Shown here: piece after piece, positions 34,891 to 44,064 of the stretch
Layout of the letters: the number at the start of each line of letters is the position of its first letter
Numbering within the stretch: the stretch's first letter is position 1
Source of the DNA: Sporosarcina beigongshangi
GTDB lineage: Bacteria > Actinomycetota > Actinomycetes > Actinomycetales > Micrococcaceae
Reading direction: 5' to 3'
DNA length: 64,000 nucleotides
Assembly (NCBI RefSeq): GCF_016820535.1
Contig: NZ_JADHDY010000007.1
Location: forward strand, 135,524-199,523
Notes under the pieces: generated by a model
The model's input: only the letters and a program-made list of their open reading frames with translations
The model's database searches: none
Told to the model about the DNA's origin: nothing
Translations under genes and position numbers: made by a program

Positions 34891-36072
34891 ATGACAACGA
34901 CTCCGCACGCCACGTCCGCACCAGCAGCCCTGAACCAGCCCGGCTCACTGGAGGGCCTGCGCGTCCTTGACCTGTCCCGCGTGCTGGCCGGCCCGTTCTG
35001 CGCCATGATCCTGGCCGACCTGGGCGCCGAGGTCATCAAGGTTGAAAGCCCCGACGGCGACGACTCCCGCCACTTCGGCCCTTGGTACAACGGCGAGTCC
35101 GCCTACTACCGGCTGTTCAACCGCAGCAAGTACGGCCTCACGATGGACCTGAAGAACGAGCAGGAACGAGGTCGGCTGCTCGAGCTCGTGAGGCGGTCCG
35201 ACGTCGTGATTGAAAACTTCCGTCCCGGCGTCATGGAGCGGCTGGGCCTCTCGGCGGATAGGCTTATGGAGGAGAACCCCCGCCTGATCATTGTCAGCAT
35301 CTCCGGGTTCGGCCAGGACGGTCCGCTGCAGAAGGCGCCCGCCTATGACCTCATCGCCCAGGCCATGAGCGGGCTGATGTCGATCACGGGCCTGCGCGGC
35401 GGCGACCCGACGCGCATCGGCATCAGCATCGGCGACGTCATCCCCGGACTGTACGGGGCCATTGCCGCGCTGGCCGCCATCAACGAACGGCACAACACGG
35501 GCCGCGGCCAGCACATCGACGTCGCCATGCTGGACAGCCTGATCTCGGTGCTCGAATCGGTGGGCATGCGCGCTCTCCACGGCGAGGAGCCGGTGGCCTG
35601 CGGCAACGACCACGCCATGTCCACGCCGTTCAGCACCTACCAAACGGGCCGCGGCTCCGTCGCCATCGCCATCGCCGGGGACCGCCTCTTCCCCCGCTTG
35701 ACCGAGGCGCTGAACCGGCCCGAATGGCTGGCGGACGAGCGCTTCAGCGAGCAGACCCGCCGCAACGAGTTCCCGGTGGAGTTCCGCGCCGCGCTGGAGG
35801 AGGCCCTCAGCAAGTTCACCGACGACGAGGCGATCGAGCTGCTGTCGGCCCACCACGTGCCGGTGTCGAAGGTGCACACAGTCAACGAGGCTTTGGCCAG
35901 CGAACATTCCGAATACCGGGGCACGGTGGCCACGGAGTCGGACGGCTTCAAGACCCTGGCCTCGCCGCTGCGGCTGACAGGTTCCGTGGCGCCGTCGCCT
36001 GCCCCCACCCTCGGCCAGCACAACTCACTCGTGGACGAATGGCTCCAGAGTCCAGTCCGCACCGGCCTCTAG
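34891..36072 (+). CDS. class III (CaiB/BaiF) CoA-transferase
   Basis: 393 residues. The N-terminal fold LRVLDLSRVLAGPFCAMILADLGAEVIKVE, active-site Asp153 in PAYDLIAQAMSG and GRGQHIDVAMLDSL are the family hallmarks. It moves CoA between acyl groups via an aspartyl-CoA anhydride. The 34891 start is preferred over longer starts that would run through the palindrome. With the distant acyl-CoA dehydrogenase it could activate and then release the same carbon skeleton (as CaiB/CaiA do). Glutarate CoA-transferase activity is the textbook alternative. Confidence 0.88.
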   Translation: MTTTPHATSAPAALNQPGSLEGLRVLDLSRVLAGPFCAMILADLGAEVIKVESPDGDDSRHFGPWYNGESAYYRLFNRSKYGLTMDLKNEQERGRLLELVRRSDVVIENFRPGVMERLGLSADRLMEENPRLIIVSISGFGQDGPLQKAPAYDLIAQAMSGLMSITGLRGGDPTRIGISIGDVIPGLYGAIAALAAINERHNTGRGQHIDVAMLDSLISVLESVGMRALHGEEPVACGNDHAMSTPFSTYQTGRGSVAIAIAGDRLFPRLTEALNRPEWLADERFSEQTRRNEFPVEFRAALEEALSKFTDDEAIELLSAHHVPVSKVHTVNEALASEHSEYRGTVATESDGFKTLASPLRLTGSVAPSPAPTLGQHNSLVDEWLQSPVRTGL

Positions 36073-36301
36073 AACAAGCACGACGGCGGGTCCCGGCTTC
36101 GGCGGCCGGCCCGCCGCGGATTCGCCGTCCAACTGCCGCGGGCTCGCCGTGGATGTCCAAAAGGGCCAAAATTGCCAGTTCGTGCGCGGCCACCGACGCT
36201 CCATCAGATAAGTGACCATTTTGGGCAACGCTCCATCAGATCCGGAGTCTCCGGACACCGTCCGGGAAGGTCTTGCCGGCCATGCGTTTGTCTCCTGAGG
36301 A

Positions 36302-37393
36302 TTATTCAGGCAGCGACAGCAGGTATTCCCGAAGACCCGGGATTGCGAAGCGCACCACGCCGTGGCCGGCTGATTCGATTATTCCTGCATCAATGAGCCG
36401 CGCCCGCTGATTGCCCACGGTGGAAGATGTGGCTTCCATACGGGATGCGAGATCCAAGGTTTTGGATGAAGCCTCATCTTGAGCCATGGCTTTCAGAAAA
36501 TCCATGTCCCTTCCTGAAGCATTGGAAAGCGCCGCTTGAACCACTACCCGGGTGTTGCGCTTTTGTGCGTGGGCAATGGCAGCGGACGCTGCCTCTTCGG
36601 TGATTTCAGGGTCCAACTCTGCTTCCCTCCACAGGAAGTAGCCCACCAGCTGGATCAGGAAGGGGTAGCCGCCCGTGGCTTGGGCTGCCATTCGGACAAT
36701 CCTCGGATCCAGGTCAAAGCCGCCCTCGGCAAATAGCTTGGCATAGGACTTCTCGACATCCCGGACTGCTGCGGCATGCAGGTCGATCCTGTCGGCCCGC
36801 CGGAGAAATGTGGCCACTCCTTCATTGAGAAGGTCTGAGACTGCCGACGGAAGTCCGGCAAAGACAAGCCCGATCGGGAGTCCCTCCCGGATAAAGTGCT
36901 GCACGCTGGCAGCCAGTTGTGAGATTTCAGTGCGGTCAGTTGCATGGATTTCATCAACGGTGATGATCAGGCCTGTTCCTTGTTCAGCAAGCAACTGCAG
37001 TAGTTGCTTGCCGGTTTCCCGCCAACCGACTTGCTCTTCAGGCGGCAGGGCGGTCGTGATGCTGAACCCTGCAGCCGAGAGGGACGTGATCTTCCGGCCA
37101 GGCGTCGTGTTGCCCAGTTCATTGCCCAAGCGGCGCATTGACTCCCCCATGCGCCCCATGAACCCGGGAGTTGCCGTCTCTGAAACCACGGCCCATCCAG
37201 CTTCCCTGGCCAGATCCTCCGCTTCACTGAGCATGACCGTCTTTCCAATGCCCCGGGCACCGGTGAAGATGGTCAGCAGTCCCGGCGCTCCAGAACCAAT
37301 GCGCATGCCATAGCTGAATTCATCCAGCACACCCTTCCGGCCGATCAGTTCAGGCGGAGTCGAACCAGCCGTGGGAACAAAGGGATTTTCCAA
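36302..37393 (-). CDS. AAA ATPase with C-terminal winged helix
   Basis: 363 residues. Walker A GARGIGKT (45-52), Walker B GLIITVDEIH (Asp147-Glu148), sensor-like GLVFAGLPS and a C-terminal wHTH (DEASSKTLDLASRMEATSSTVGNQRARLIDAGII). This Orc1/Cdc6-like (Arch_ATPase) fold is found in single-copy bacterial proteins of unknown role, some in mobile or defence islands. Stands alone. Three 9-bp direct repeats lie 23 bp before its ATG. Confidence 0.75.
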   Translation of the reverse strand: MENPFVPTAGSTPPELIGRKGVLDEFSYGMRIGSGAPGLLTIFTGARGIGKTVMLSEAEDLAREAGWAVVSETATPGFMGRMGESMRRLGNELGNTTPGRKITSLSAAGFSITTALPPEEQVGWRETGKQLLQLLAEQGTGLIITVDEIHATDRTEISQLAASVQHFIREGLPIGLVFAGLPSAVSDLLNEGVATFLRRADRIDLHAAAVRDVEKSYAKLFAEGGFDLDPRIVRMAAQATGGYPFLIQLVGYFLWREAELDPEITEEAASAAIAHAQKRNTRVVVQAALSNASGRDMDFLKAMAQDEASSKTLDLASRMEATSSTVGNQRARLIDAGIIESAGHGVVRFAIPGLREYLLSLPE

Positions 37394-37415
37394 GGTCGGA
37401 CTCCTGAATATAGGT

Positions 37416-37442
37416 GTAAGTCATGTAAGTCGTGTAAGTCGT
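37416..37442. repeat. three tandem 9-bp repeats upstream of the AAA ATPase
   Basis: GTAAGTCAT-GTAAGTCGT-GTAAGTCGT. Exact tandem copies except one base. The position, just before the ATPase RBS region, suggests a regulatory iteron rather than a coding repeat. Confidence 0.65.
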
Positions 37443-37511
37443 GTATTTGCCTATCGTACGTCGCAATGACCTCCTTGCGCACCTGCTGCGGCCGCAATTC
37501 ACAAGCGTCAC

Positions 37512-37655
37512 GATGCAAATACCGCCGCCTATCGCCGCCGACCCACCCACACGACCCACCCACAGTCCGTGCAGCAGTGGCAGCAGTGGCAGCACCGAAA
37601 CTGCCATCAGCACGGGACTGCACACCACCTCCGAAGCGCGCAGCACCAACGACTT
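37512..37655 (-). pseudogene. UbiB kinase 3'-end fragment
   Basis: On the minus strand VLRASEVVCSPVLMAVSVLP then LLPLLHGLWVGR resembles the last ~30 residues of the intact kinase at 40559-42265 (VLRPSDMVFGTVLMAVALLP, then LLHGLWVGRR). Sequence identity extends into the downstream flank. A relic of a second copy or of a local duplication. Confidence 0.6.
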
Positions 37656-37690
37656 CCCGATTGCGTGTGCGAAACGTGGCCGGGGACGTG

Positions 37691-37792
37691 CTCAGCGTGA
37701 ATGCCTGCCACCCCAGGGTTCACGAAGGCAGTACAACCCTCCTCCGGGTCAACCCTGCAATGTGCGTCGTTGCTAGACGCGACGTATCCCAC
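37691..37792 (-). pseudogene. SRPBCC-protein 5'-end fragment
   Basis: GTG-initiated frame with GYVASSNDAHCRVDPEE and GVAGIHAEH aligns with GYASFSNAAHFKGEPEE and LAGIYAEH, the first 34 residues of the protein at 22022-22927. Then it diverges. It lies 36 bp upstream (minus strand) of the UbiB tail fragment, so the patch is a mosaic of two gene ends. The rest of 37443-38059 holds nothing recognisable. Confidence 0.6.
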
Positions 37793-38059
37793 ATTGGTTC
37801 CCCTTCCCCAGCCACGCCTCGCGTGCACTGCTTTCACAGGGCCATGCAAGCCCCCTGTCCGTCATCCAAAGAATGTCCAAATAAATGATCGACGGCGGGA
37901 TGCCGCCTTGCGGGGCCGGTCGCCGCCACGGTACAGCAAATATCCGGGCAATGGCGGCGCCGAGGGCAACGGGCCTGCTGCGGCGCCCTGGCAAAGTCGG
38001 TTAGCCGTTCCCAGGCCCAATGCGAAGGTGCGCCAAAGGAGAGCGGAAAGCCCCTGAAC

Positions 38060-39940
38060 TCATGCCCTGGTTGGCGCATCGGTGAGCCACCGCACCGGCC
38101 GGGACGGGTCGGGTTCGAAGCGGCACAGCCGCCCCGTGTGGATGCCGTCGCGCAGCAGGCGGGCGATGTCCGGTTCCTCCACGGCAATGCGGTCCAGGGC
38201 TGAGGCAATGGCCTTGCGCACAGAAATCCGGGCCCGCTCAGACGCCGGCCCCAGTGTCCGCGGCCGCCCCAGCAGGCCCCGGGCCGAGGCGAGCTGGCGG
38301 ATAAATTCGTGCCGTTCGCTGCGGGCCGCCGCGGCACGGTCGAGGTCGTTCCATTCCTCCGCCTCCTGAATTTCCTCGTCCAGTTCCGCCAGGCGCCGCC
38401 GGTACGCCTCGAGCGCGGTCGCGTCGAGGACCGGCCCGCCCAAGTCCGGCCCCTCCTGCAGGGCGCGGTCAAACCCCGATACAAGGTCTGCGCTGGCAAT
38501 GTCCTTCCCCGGATTGCGGATCAGCAGCCGAAGATAGGAAAAGCCCAGCAGTGCCGGGAGCGCCCGTGGACTGTCGGCGGGGCCGATCTGCCAAATCCCC
38601 GGCGTCCCGGGAGACAACCGAACCGCCCGCGGTTGTGCCGGCGTGGAACCTGCCGGCGCCTCCGTGCCGTCCGGGCGCAGGCGTGCCTCCCACCAGCCGG
38701 CACCGACACCCGCATAGGCCTGGCCGGCAAAGCTGCGATGGCGCCGCGACCGTTCACCCTGGCCAAGGAGTGCGTACATGTCGGCGAGATAGTCGTCCAC
38801 GACACCGTGGAAGCTGACCGCCGCGGCATTCACGACCCCGCGCCCCGCGTAGGGCGCCAGCAGTCCGGCCATGAGCTCCGCCGTCGTCGGGTCCCCTGTC
38901 CGGACCGCCACGTCAGCCACCTGGGTCGCAGTCAGGAGCCAGTCAACGTCGTGGGGAATGCCGGAAAAGCCGTCTCCAACTATGCGCCGAACCAGAACAG
39001 CCGCGTGCGTTGGGTCTCCCGACTCCAGCCACAACACCGCAGCTTGGGCAAGGATGGACGGGACCCCCTCCGCGCTTGCATATTCCTCGTAGATTTTGGC
39101 CTCGGCTGCAAGCGTTGGCCGGTGGCCGAGCTGGCGGGCAATCTCGCCCCCGAGCGCGTGCTCCATCGCATAGGCGTCGGCCTCCCCCGCCTTCCGGCCG
39201 GACACTCCAGCGGCGTTCGCCAGCGACTGGGCTTCGCTGGTCCGACCCGCCATGAGCGCCCGCATCGCCCGGCGGCACAGGGAGTAGTACCGCGCATGCT
39301 CCGAGCCGGACTGCTGGGCCAGCAGGTCCAGGTCCCGCAAACGGCGCTGCAGCGCCAGTCCGTCGAGCCTTTCCAGTGCGCTTGTCAGTGCCCAGCACAG
39401 TGTCCTGACACGCAAGTCAACGTCCGGGGAATGGGCCGTCAACTCTTCCAGCTCGGCACACAACCGGGTCCTCAGCTCCATGTCATCCGGCCCCCAGTGG
39501 GCGAGCAGCCCGGCCTCAAGGGCCGCGGCGACGTCGTCGGGCCCACCCGACATGCGGGCAATGTCGAGCGCTTCGGCGGCGAACGGCACGGCACGGCTGC
39601 CCTCCCCGCCATACACCCAGAGCCGGGCGAGGGCCACGGCCAGCCGGCCGCGGTCCGGCGGGCCGGCAACCGCGTACGCCTGGTGGATGATGGCCGGCAG
39701 GGTGCCGGCGGACGTTCCGAAGCGGTGGTGGCCCACCAGCCGGACCACGGCAGCCACCAGCACCTCGGACTGCCCAGACGCCAGCGCCGCGTGGCACGCT
39801 GCAATGTACAGCTCCTCGGCGCCGGACGCCGCGCCGGGCGCAATGGCTTCCGCACGCTGCAAAAGCTCGACGGCGGACGGTCCAGACGGTCCAGCAGGGC
39901 GGGCCTCTCCGGTTGGATCCGAGGCCCTGTCATTGGCCAT
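38060..39940 (-). CDS. large helical (TPR-like) regulatory-type protein
   Basis: 626 residues. Many Ala-rich helical hairpins (residues 20-400) look like degenerate TPR/SARP repeats. The C-terminal ~200 residues (GFSYLRLLIRNPGKDIASADLVSG, then AYRRRLAELDEEIQEAEEW and GRPRTLGPASERARISVRKAI) match the tail found on actinobacterial TPR regulators and cyclase-linked ATPases. No Walker motif or HTH remains. Possibly a shortened regulator or adaptor. 48 bp separate it from the NTF2-like gene upstream, so co-transcription is likely. Confidence 0.65.
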   Translation of the reverse strand: MANDRASDPTGEARPAGPSGPSAVELLQRAEAIAPGAASGAEELYIAACHAALASGQSEVLVAAVVRLVGHHRFGTSAGTLPAIIHQAYAVAGPPDRGRLAVALARLWVYGGEGSRAVPFAAEALDIARMSGGPDDVAAALEAGLLAHWGPDDMELRTRLCAELEELTAHSPDVDLRVRTLCWALTSALERLDGLALQRRLRDLDLLAQQSGSEHARYYSLCRRAMRALMAGRTSEAQSLANAAGVSGRKAGEADAYAMEHALGGEIARQLGHRPTLAAEAKIYEEYASAEGVPSILAQAAVLWLESGDPTHAAVLVRRIVGDGFSGIPHDVDWLLTATQVADVAVRTGDPTTAELMAGLLAPYAGRGVVNAAAVSFHGVVDDYLADMYALLGQGERSRRHRSFAGQAYAGVGAGWWEARLRPDGTEAPAGSTPAQPRAVRLSPGTPGIWQIGPADSPRALPALLGFSYLRLLIRNPGKDIASADLVSGFDRALQEGPDLGGPVLDATALEAYRRRLAELDEEIQEAEEWNDLDRAAAARSERHEFIRQLASARGLLGRPRTLGPASERARISVRKAIASALDRIAVEEPDIARLLRDGIHTGRLCRFEPDPSRPVRWLTDAPTRA

Positions 39941-39988
39941 GCACAGATCATAAGCACCCGGCACCGCGGTTCCAACCCTGTGGCGGGC

Positions 39989-40441
39989 TCAGGGCCGGAT
40001 CATTGTTTCCGTGGCAGCGTGCTCGCGCACCAGGGCCTCGTCCCAGTCGCCCGTGCAGTACACGGACAGCTTCGTGACCGTACCGTTGGTGACGTCGGCG
40101 CGTGCCATCTCCCTGGCTGTCCACTGTTGGCCGTCCGCGGTCCAGGATTCCTGGAACTCGATGACGAACCCGCCGGGAATGGGGTCGGCGCGCCATTGGG
40201 GCACCGTGCCGGGGTCGGGATGTCCGGCCCGGCGCAGCTCTTCGGCAGCATGCCGTCCGCTGACCTGCTTTCGCCACAGGGGCAGGGTGAAATCGACGAA
40301 GACGTCGTCAGCGAACAAGCCCTCCGGCGCCGTTCCCGTCTCGAGAAAACGGATAAACCGGTGCACCAGCGGATCGATGCCGGATTCGGCAGGAAGGGCC
40401 TGGGCTGTTGGTTGGACTGTTGGTTCTGGCATTGCAGCCAC
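39989..40441 (-). CDS. NTF2/SnoaL-like protein
   Basis: 150 residues. Helical start (LVHRFIRFLETGTAPEGLFADDVFVDFTLPLWR) then four strands, the cone fold of NTF2/SnoaL-like enzymes or carriers. No catalytic His/Asp set is evident. Partner of the TPR-like gene immediately downstream. Ligand unknown. Confidence 0.65.
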   Translation of the reverse strand: MAAMPEPTVQPTAQALPAESGIDPLVHRFIRFLETGTAPEGLFADDVFVDFTLPLWRKQVSGRHAAEELRRAGHPDPGTVPQWRADPIPGGFVIEFQESWTADGQQWTAREMARADVTNGTVTKLSVYCTGDWDEALVREHAATETMIRP

Positions 40442-40558
40442 CTCCTTGATGGATGTTGATACAAGGAAGGCGTGAAAAGCGGGTTCACATCGTGACCGGT
40501 GCCGTTACTGCCCGCAGCGCCGCCAAAATCCGGCCTCCAACCATGCAAACGCGGCCGC

Positions 40559-42265
40559 CTACCTCCGCCTGCCCACCCACAGCCCGTGCAGCAGCGGCAG
40601 CAGGGCAACCGCCATCAGGACGGTCCCGAACACCATGTCCGAAGGACGCAGCACGGCACCGGTCACCAGCAGGGCGGCGAACACAACATAGGACCCCACC
40701 CGGCGGACAAGCCCGTTGAGCCGGGCCGCCTGGCGCTCCAGCCGCGGGTTCGACACCGCCAGGGTGCCCGCCTCAGCCTCTGACAGAAACGCGTCCAGGC
40801 GCTTTGGCAGCCGCACTGCAACACCGGCAATCTCCAGCGCCTCGCGGGACACGTCCCGAACCAGTCCGCCGCGCTCATCCTTGAGCATCTTCGCTGCGAA
40901 CGGCTCGATCGAATCCCACAAGTTGAACTCGGGGTCCAGCGCACTGCACACCCCCGACGTCAGGGACATCGCCCGGATGATGAGCAGGAAGTTCTCCGGC
41001 AGCTGGAACGGGAGCGAACGCGCCACCTCGCCAAACTCGTCAGCAAAATCCCGGAACTCCCGCTGGTCCACCGTGCGCAGCTGGGCAAAGCCCATGCCGC
41101 CGAAGCGTGCGAACAGCGCGGTCATCGCGCGCTCCAGTTCATGTGTGTCTGCGGAGGGCATCAGCACGCCCACCTCGCGGATCGCCGCCACCAAGCCCTT
41201 GCCGTCACGCGAGGCCGCGGCAATCAGCAGCTTTCGCAGCCCGGACTTGGTCTCGTCGGAGACGTGGCCCATCATGCCGAAGTCCACGAAAGTCAGCCGC
41301 CAGGGCAGCCCGCCGGAGGCACCCGCGACCGGCGTGACAAAGATGTTCCCGGGATGCGGGTCGGCGTGGAAGAAGCCGTTGCTGAAGAGCTGCTTGAACA
41401 TGACCGAGGCAAACACGGGCGCCACGGATACCGGGTCAATACCCGCCGCAAGCAGCCCGTCGGCGTCCGTCACCTTGATGGCCGTGACGTCCTCCAGTGT
41501 CAGCACGCGCCGGGTCGTCCGCTCCCACACCACCTGCGGGACCGCCACCCGATCGTCGGCGCCAAATTCCTCGGCGAAGCGTTCGGCGTTTGCAGCCTCG
41601 TTCAGGTAGTCGATTTCCTGCAGGCTGGTCTTGGCAAACTCCTCCACCAGCGCGGGTGCATCCACCCTGGAGGAAACAATCCGCACATGACTCAACCATC
41701 GGCCCACCCGGCGCAGGGCGGCCAGGTCGACGTCGACAATCTCGCCAATGCCCGGCCGCTGCACCTTGAACACAACTGTGCCAAATCCGGTGTCGGAGGC
41801 GTTGGCCGGCAGCAAGGTCGCCCGGTGCACCTGCCCCAGCGAGGCCGCCGCCACAGGCGTCTCATCGAACGACTCAAACACGGCTTCCAGCGGCGCACCC
41901 AACTCAGCCTCCGCCAGCCCGCGAATGGCGGGGAACGGCACGGGCGGCACCTCGTCCTGCAGTCCCGCCAGCTCCTCAGTGATTTCTGGCGGGAGCACGT
42001 CCAGCCGGGACGACATGAACTGCCCCACCTTGATCATCAGCCCGCCCAAACCGACGGCGAGCGCATGGAAGCGCCGCGCGAACCGCCGCATCCGCGCAGC
42101 CCGGTTCCGCCCGGCCAGCCGGCCCAGCCCCACGCGCGGCAGAAGCAGCTCAAACCACCACGTCACCGCCAGGTTCCACGCGGCAAAGCGCAGGATGCGC
42201 CGGTACCGGGCGCGCGTGTTCCCGGTTCCCGCCGCCTTCCCTGCACGCCGGCCAGGGGCCGCCAA
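40559..42265 (-). CDS. ABC1/AarF/UbiB-family atypical kinase
   Basis: 568 residues. KxGQ motif LMIKVGQFMSSRLDVLPPE, Ala-rich nucleotide loop PVAAASLGQVHRATLL, catalytic NGFFHADPHPGN and DFGMMG in order, and two C-terminal TM helices (YVVFAALLVTGAVL, MVFGTVLMAVALLPLLHGLW). The family influences isoprenoid-quinone or lipid metabolism. Two bases separate it from padR upstream, so padR probably controls it. A shorn copy of its 3' end lies at 37512. Confidence 0.92.
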   Translation of the reverse strand: MAAPGRRAGKAAGTGNTRARYRRILRFAAWNLAVTWWFELLLPRVGLGRLAGRNRAARMRRFARRFHALAVGLGGLMIKVGQFMSSRLDVLPPEITEELAGLQDEVPPVPFPAIRGLAEAELGAPLEAVFESFDETPVAAASLGQVHRATLLPANASDTGFGTVVFKVQRPGIGEIVDVDLAALRRVGRWLSHVRIVSSRVDAPALVEEFAKTSLQEIDYLNEAANAERFAEEFGADDRVAVPQVVWERTTRRVLTLEDVTAIKVTDADGLLAAGIDPVSVAPVFASVMFKQLFSNGFFHADPHPGNIFVTPVAGASGGLPWRLTFVDFGMMGHVSDETKSGLRKLLIAAASRDGKGLVAAIREVGVLMPSADTHELERAMTALFARFGGMGFAQLRTVDQREFRDFADEFGEVARSLPFQLPENFLLIIRAMSLTSGVCSALDPEFNLWDSIEPFAAKMLKDERGGLVRDVSREALEIAGVAVRLPKRLDAFLSEAEAGTLAVSNPRLERQAARLNGLVRRVGSYVVFAALLVTGAVLRPSDMVFGTVLMAVALLPLLHGLWVGRRR

Positions 42266-42267
42266 CG

Positions 42268-42804
42268 TCAGTCCTGGGCGAGGATCGCGTAGAGCTTCCG
42301 CCGCGCCTCTTCCAGCACCTTGACGGCTTCGGCCACCTGGCCCTTGGTCCCGGTGCGTCCCACCTGGGCTGCGGCCTGGGCCAGCTCAACGCCGGCCTTG
42401 GGCAGTGCGGAGAATCCCGACGACGATCCGCCAGACTCCCACGGCGCCCCCGACTCCGCGCTTTCCGCCTCGGCACGGCCGGCCTCGGTCAGTGAGTAGA
42501 CCTTGCGACCCTCGGATTCCTCCGCGGTCACCAGGCCCTCGTCGGCCAGCAACTGCAACGTCGGGTAGATGGAGCCGGCGCTCGGCTTCCAGCTGCCGCC
42601 GCTGCGCTCCTCGATCTCGCGGATGATCTGGTAGCCGTGCATGGGCCGCTCCGCGAGCAGGGCCAGCACCGCCGCCCGCAATCCGCCGCGCCCGGCCCGC
42701 GTGCCGGAGCGCTTTTCAAACTTGGAACGGAAGTCCTCGACAGCCTGCCAAACGCTGTCAAAGTTGCCGCCCATGAAACCGCCTACAGGGAATGATTCGT
42801 GCAT
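42268..42804 (-). CDS. PadR-family transcriptional regulator
   Basis: 178 residues. PadR wHTH: GGLRAAVLALLAERPMHGYQIIREIEERSGG then SAGSIYPTLQLLADEGLV and EGRKVYSLTEAGRAE. C-terminal helices make the dimer. AGGTGG lies 7 bases before ATG 42804, which rejects the GTG at 42813. Sits directly upstream of the UbiB-like kinase. Repeats at 42823-42856 are likely operators. Confidence 0.88.
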   Translation of the reverse strand: MHESFPVGGFMGGNFDSVWQAVEDFRSKFEKRSGTRAGRGGLRAAVLALLAERPMHGYQIIREIEERSGGSWKPSAGSIYPTLQLLADEGLVTAEESEGRKVYSLTEAGRAEAESAESGAPWESGGSSSGFSALPKAGVELAQAAAQVGRTGTKGQVAEAVKVLEEARRKLYAILAQD

Positions 42805-42822
42805 CACAACCACCTCAGTCGC

Positions 42823-42856
42823 TATCGAACGATATACCTAACGATATGTCTATCGA
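42823..42856. promoter_or_regulatory. candidate PadR operator repeats
   Basis: TATCGA at both ends and ACGATAT at 42829-42835 and 42841-42847 form interleaved repeats, including the near-palindrome TATCGAACGATA, just before padR. Confidence 0.6.
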
Positions 42857-43013
42857 CTGAGGCTGGCAATGGGTTTTCGGGCCCCAGCGGAGTGAGTTTC
42901 CTGTGAATCCCGGCCCCGGTTTTCAGGCGCGGAACGACGGCGTGGTGCCTCCTTCCCGTGCAGGTGCCCTGCCGCCGGCAGATGCCAACTGCCGCTCCGG
43001 TAGGCTCATTCCC

Positions 43014-43841
43014 ATGACCTTGGACTCGCACAGCGACGCGGGGCTCGGGGCGTGGCGGCGCGAGCCCAGCACGGAAGTGCGGCCCGGCCGGGCGCTTCCG
43101 GCCAACAAGCCTTCCTCGTCCGTCATCCACACCGAATCCGAAACTCCCGCCGCCCCCTTGGAATGGGACCTCCATTCACATCCCCTGCATGAGCTGGTCT
43201 GGGTCCGCGGCGGCACCCTGACCACGCGCGTCGGGAACCGCATCTTCACCCTCACCGACGGCGAGGGACTCTGGCTGCCCGCCGGCCAGGTCCACGGAGG
43301 GCGTCTCACGGCCAAGGTTGAGTTCCACACAGCGTTCTTCACCCCCAGCAGGACTCCCCTGGCCTTCGACGGGCCCACCACGATCACGATGAATCCGCTT
43401 CTTGAGTCGCTCCTGAAGCACCTCGCCCGGACCGATCTGGACGACGCCGCCAGGGCACGCGCCGAGCTGGTGGTGTTCGACGTCGTCGAGCCGTCCCGCC
43501 GCCAAATCGACCTGCAGCTGCCCGGCGACCCCCGCATCGACGTCATTGCCGAGACACTCATGGCGGACCCGTCGGACGACCGGTCGCTGGACGACTGGGC
43601 CCAGCATCTGGGCACGAGCGGGCGCACCATCACGCGGGCCTTCCGCGGCACCACCGGGCTTTCCTTCGCCCAATGGCGCCGCACCTTCCGCGTCCACCAT
43701 GCACTCGCACTCCTGGCCGACGGGTGGGACGTGCGCGCCACGTCGGAACAACTGGGCTACGCACACCCGAGTTCCTTCATTGAGGCCTTCCACGCCGTCA
43801 TGGGCACCACGCCCGGCGCGTTCCTCAACTCGTCCCGGTAG
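43014..43841 (+). CDS. AraC-family regulator with cupin sensor domain
   Basis: 275 residues. N-terminal cupin (LEWDLHSHPLHELVWVRGGTLT, LWLPAGQVHGGRL) and C-terminal AraC HTHs (LDDWAQHLGTSGRTITRAFRGTTG; VRATSEQLGYAHPSSFIEAFHAV). Start at 43014, GGTAGG upstream; longer frame lacks an RBS. Lies 145 bp before the iron box and the siderophore-transport operon and may activate it, but the effector is unknown. Confidence 0.88.
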   Translation: MTLDSHSDAGLGAWRREPSTEVRPGRALPANKPSSSVIHTESETPAAPLEWDLHSHPLHELVWVRGGTLTTRVGNRIFTLTDGEGLWLPAGQVHGGRLTAKVEFHTAFFTPSRTPLAFDGPTTITMNPLLESLLKHLARTDLDDAARARAELVVFDVVEPSRRQIDLQLPGDPRIDVIAETLMADPSDDRSLDDWAQHLGTSGRTITRAFRGTTGLSFAQWRRTFRVHHALALLADGWDVRATSEQLGYAHPSSFIEAFHAVMGTTPGAFLNSSR

Positions 43842-43985
43842 CGACACGGCACCGGCCCGGACACTGCCCCGGGGACCGGTCGCGCATCGGGCCGGCCGCG
43901 CTCTCGAGCGATGTGCGCTGTCCGAAATTCCGAATCGGCTGTCCCGCAATCCCGATTGCAGACACCCGGGCGCGCCCCTATACTC

Positions 43986-44013
43986 AATTAGGTAAAGCTA
44001 CCCTTACCTAATT
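43986..44013. promoter_or_regulatory. DtxR/IdeR-like iron box
   Basis: AATTAGGTAA-n8-TTACCTAATT, two perfect 10-bp arms matching the TTAGGT...ACCTAA half-sites of iron repressors. About 50 bp before the first gene of the iron ABC operon, so it should be repressed by iron. Confidence 0.78.
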
Positions 44014-44064
44014 CGATGAGGTTTGGCTGCGCCCCACCATCCCGAATTCTGCCCTAGGTCGCCC

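Noticed and set aside
36196..36241. Two copies of ACGCTCCATCAGAT 32 bp apart between convergent genes
   Set aside because: Only two copies and no gene or known element is linked to them; likely chance or a small scar.
37416..37442. CRISPR array
   Set aside because: The units are 9 bp, tandem and without spacers; no cas gene is present anywhere in the window.
38309..40459. Plus-strand frame of about 716 codons
   Set aside because: Opposite strand of the TPR-like and NTF2-like genes, Arg/Gly-rich; the reverse frames have the better codon pattern.
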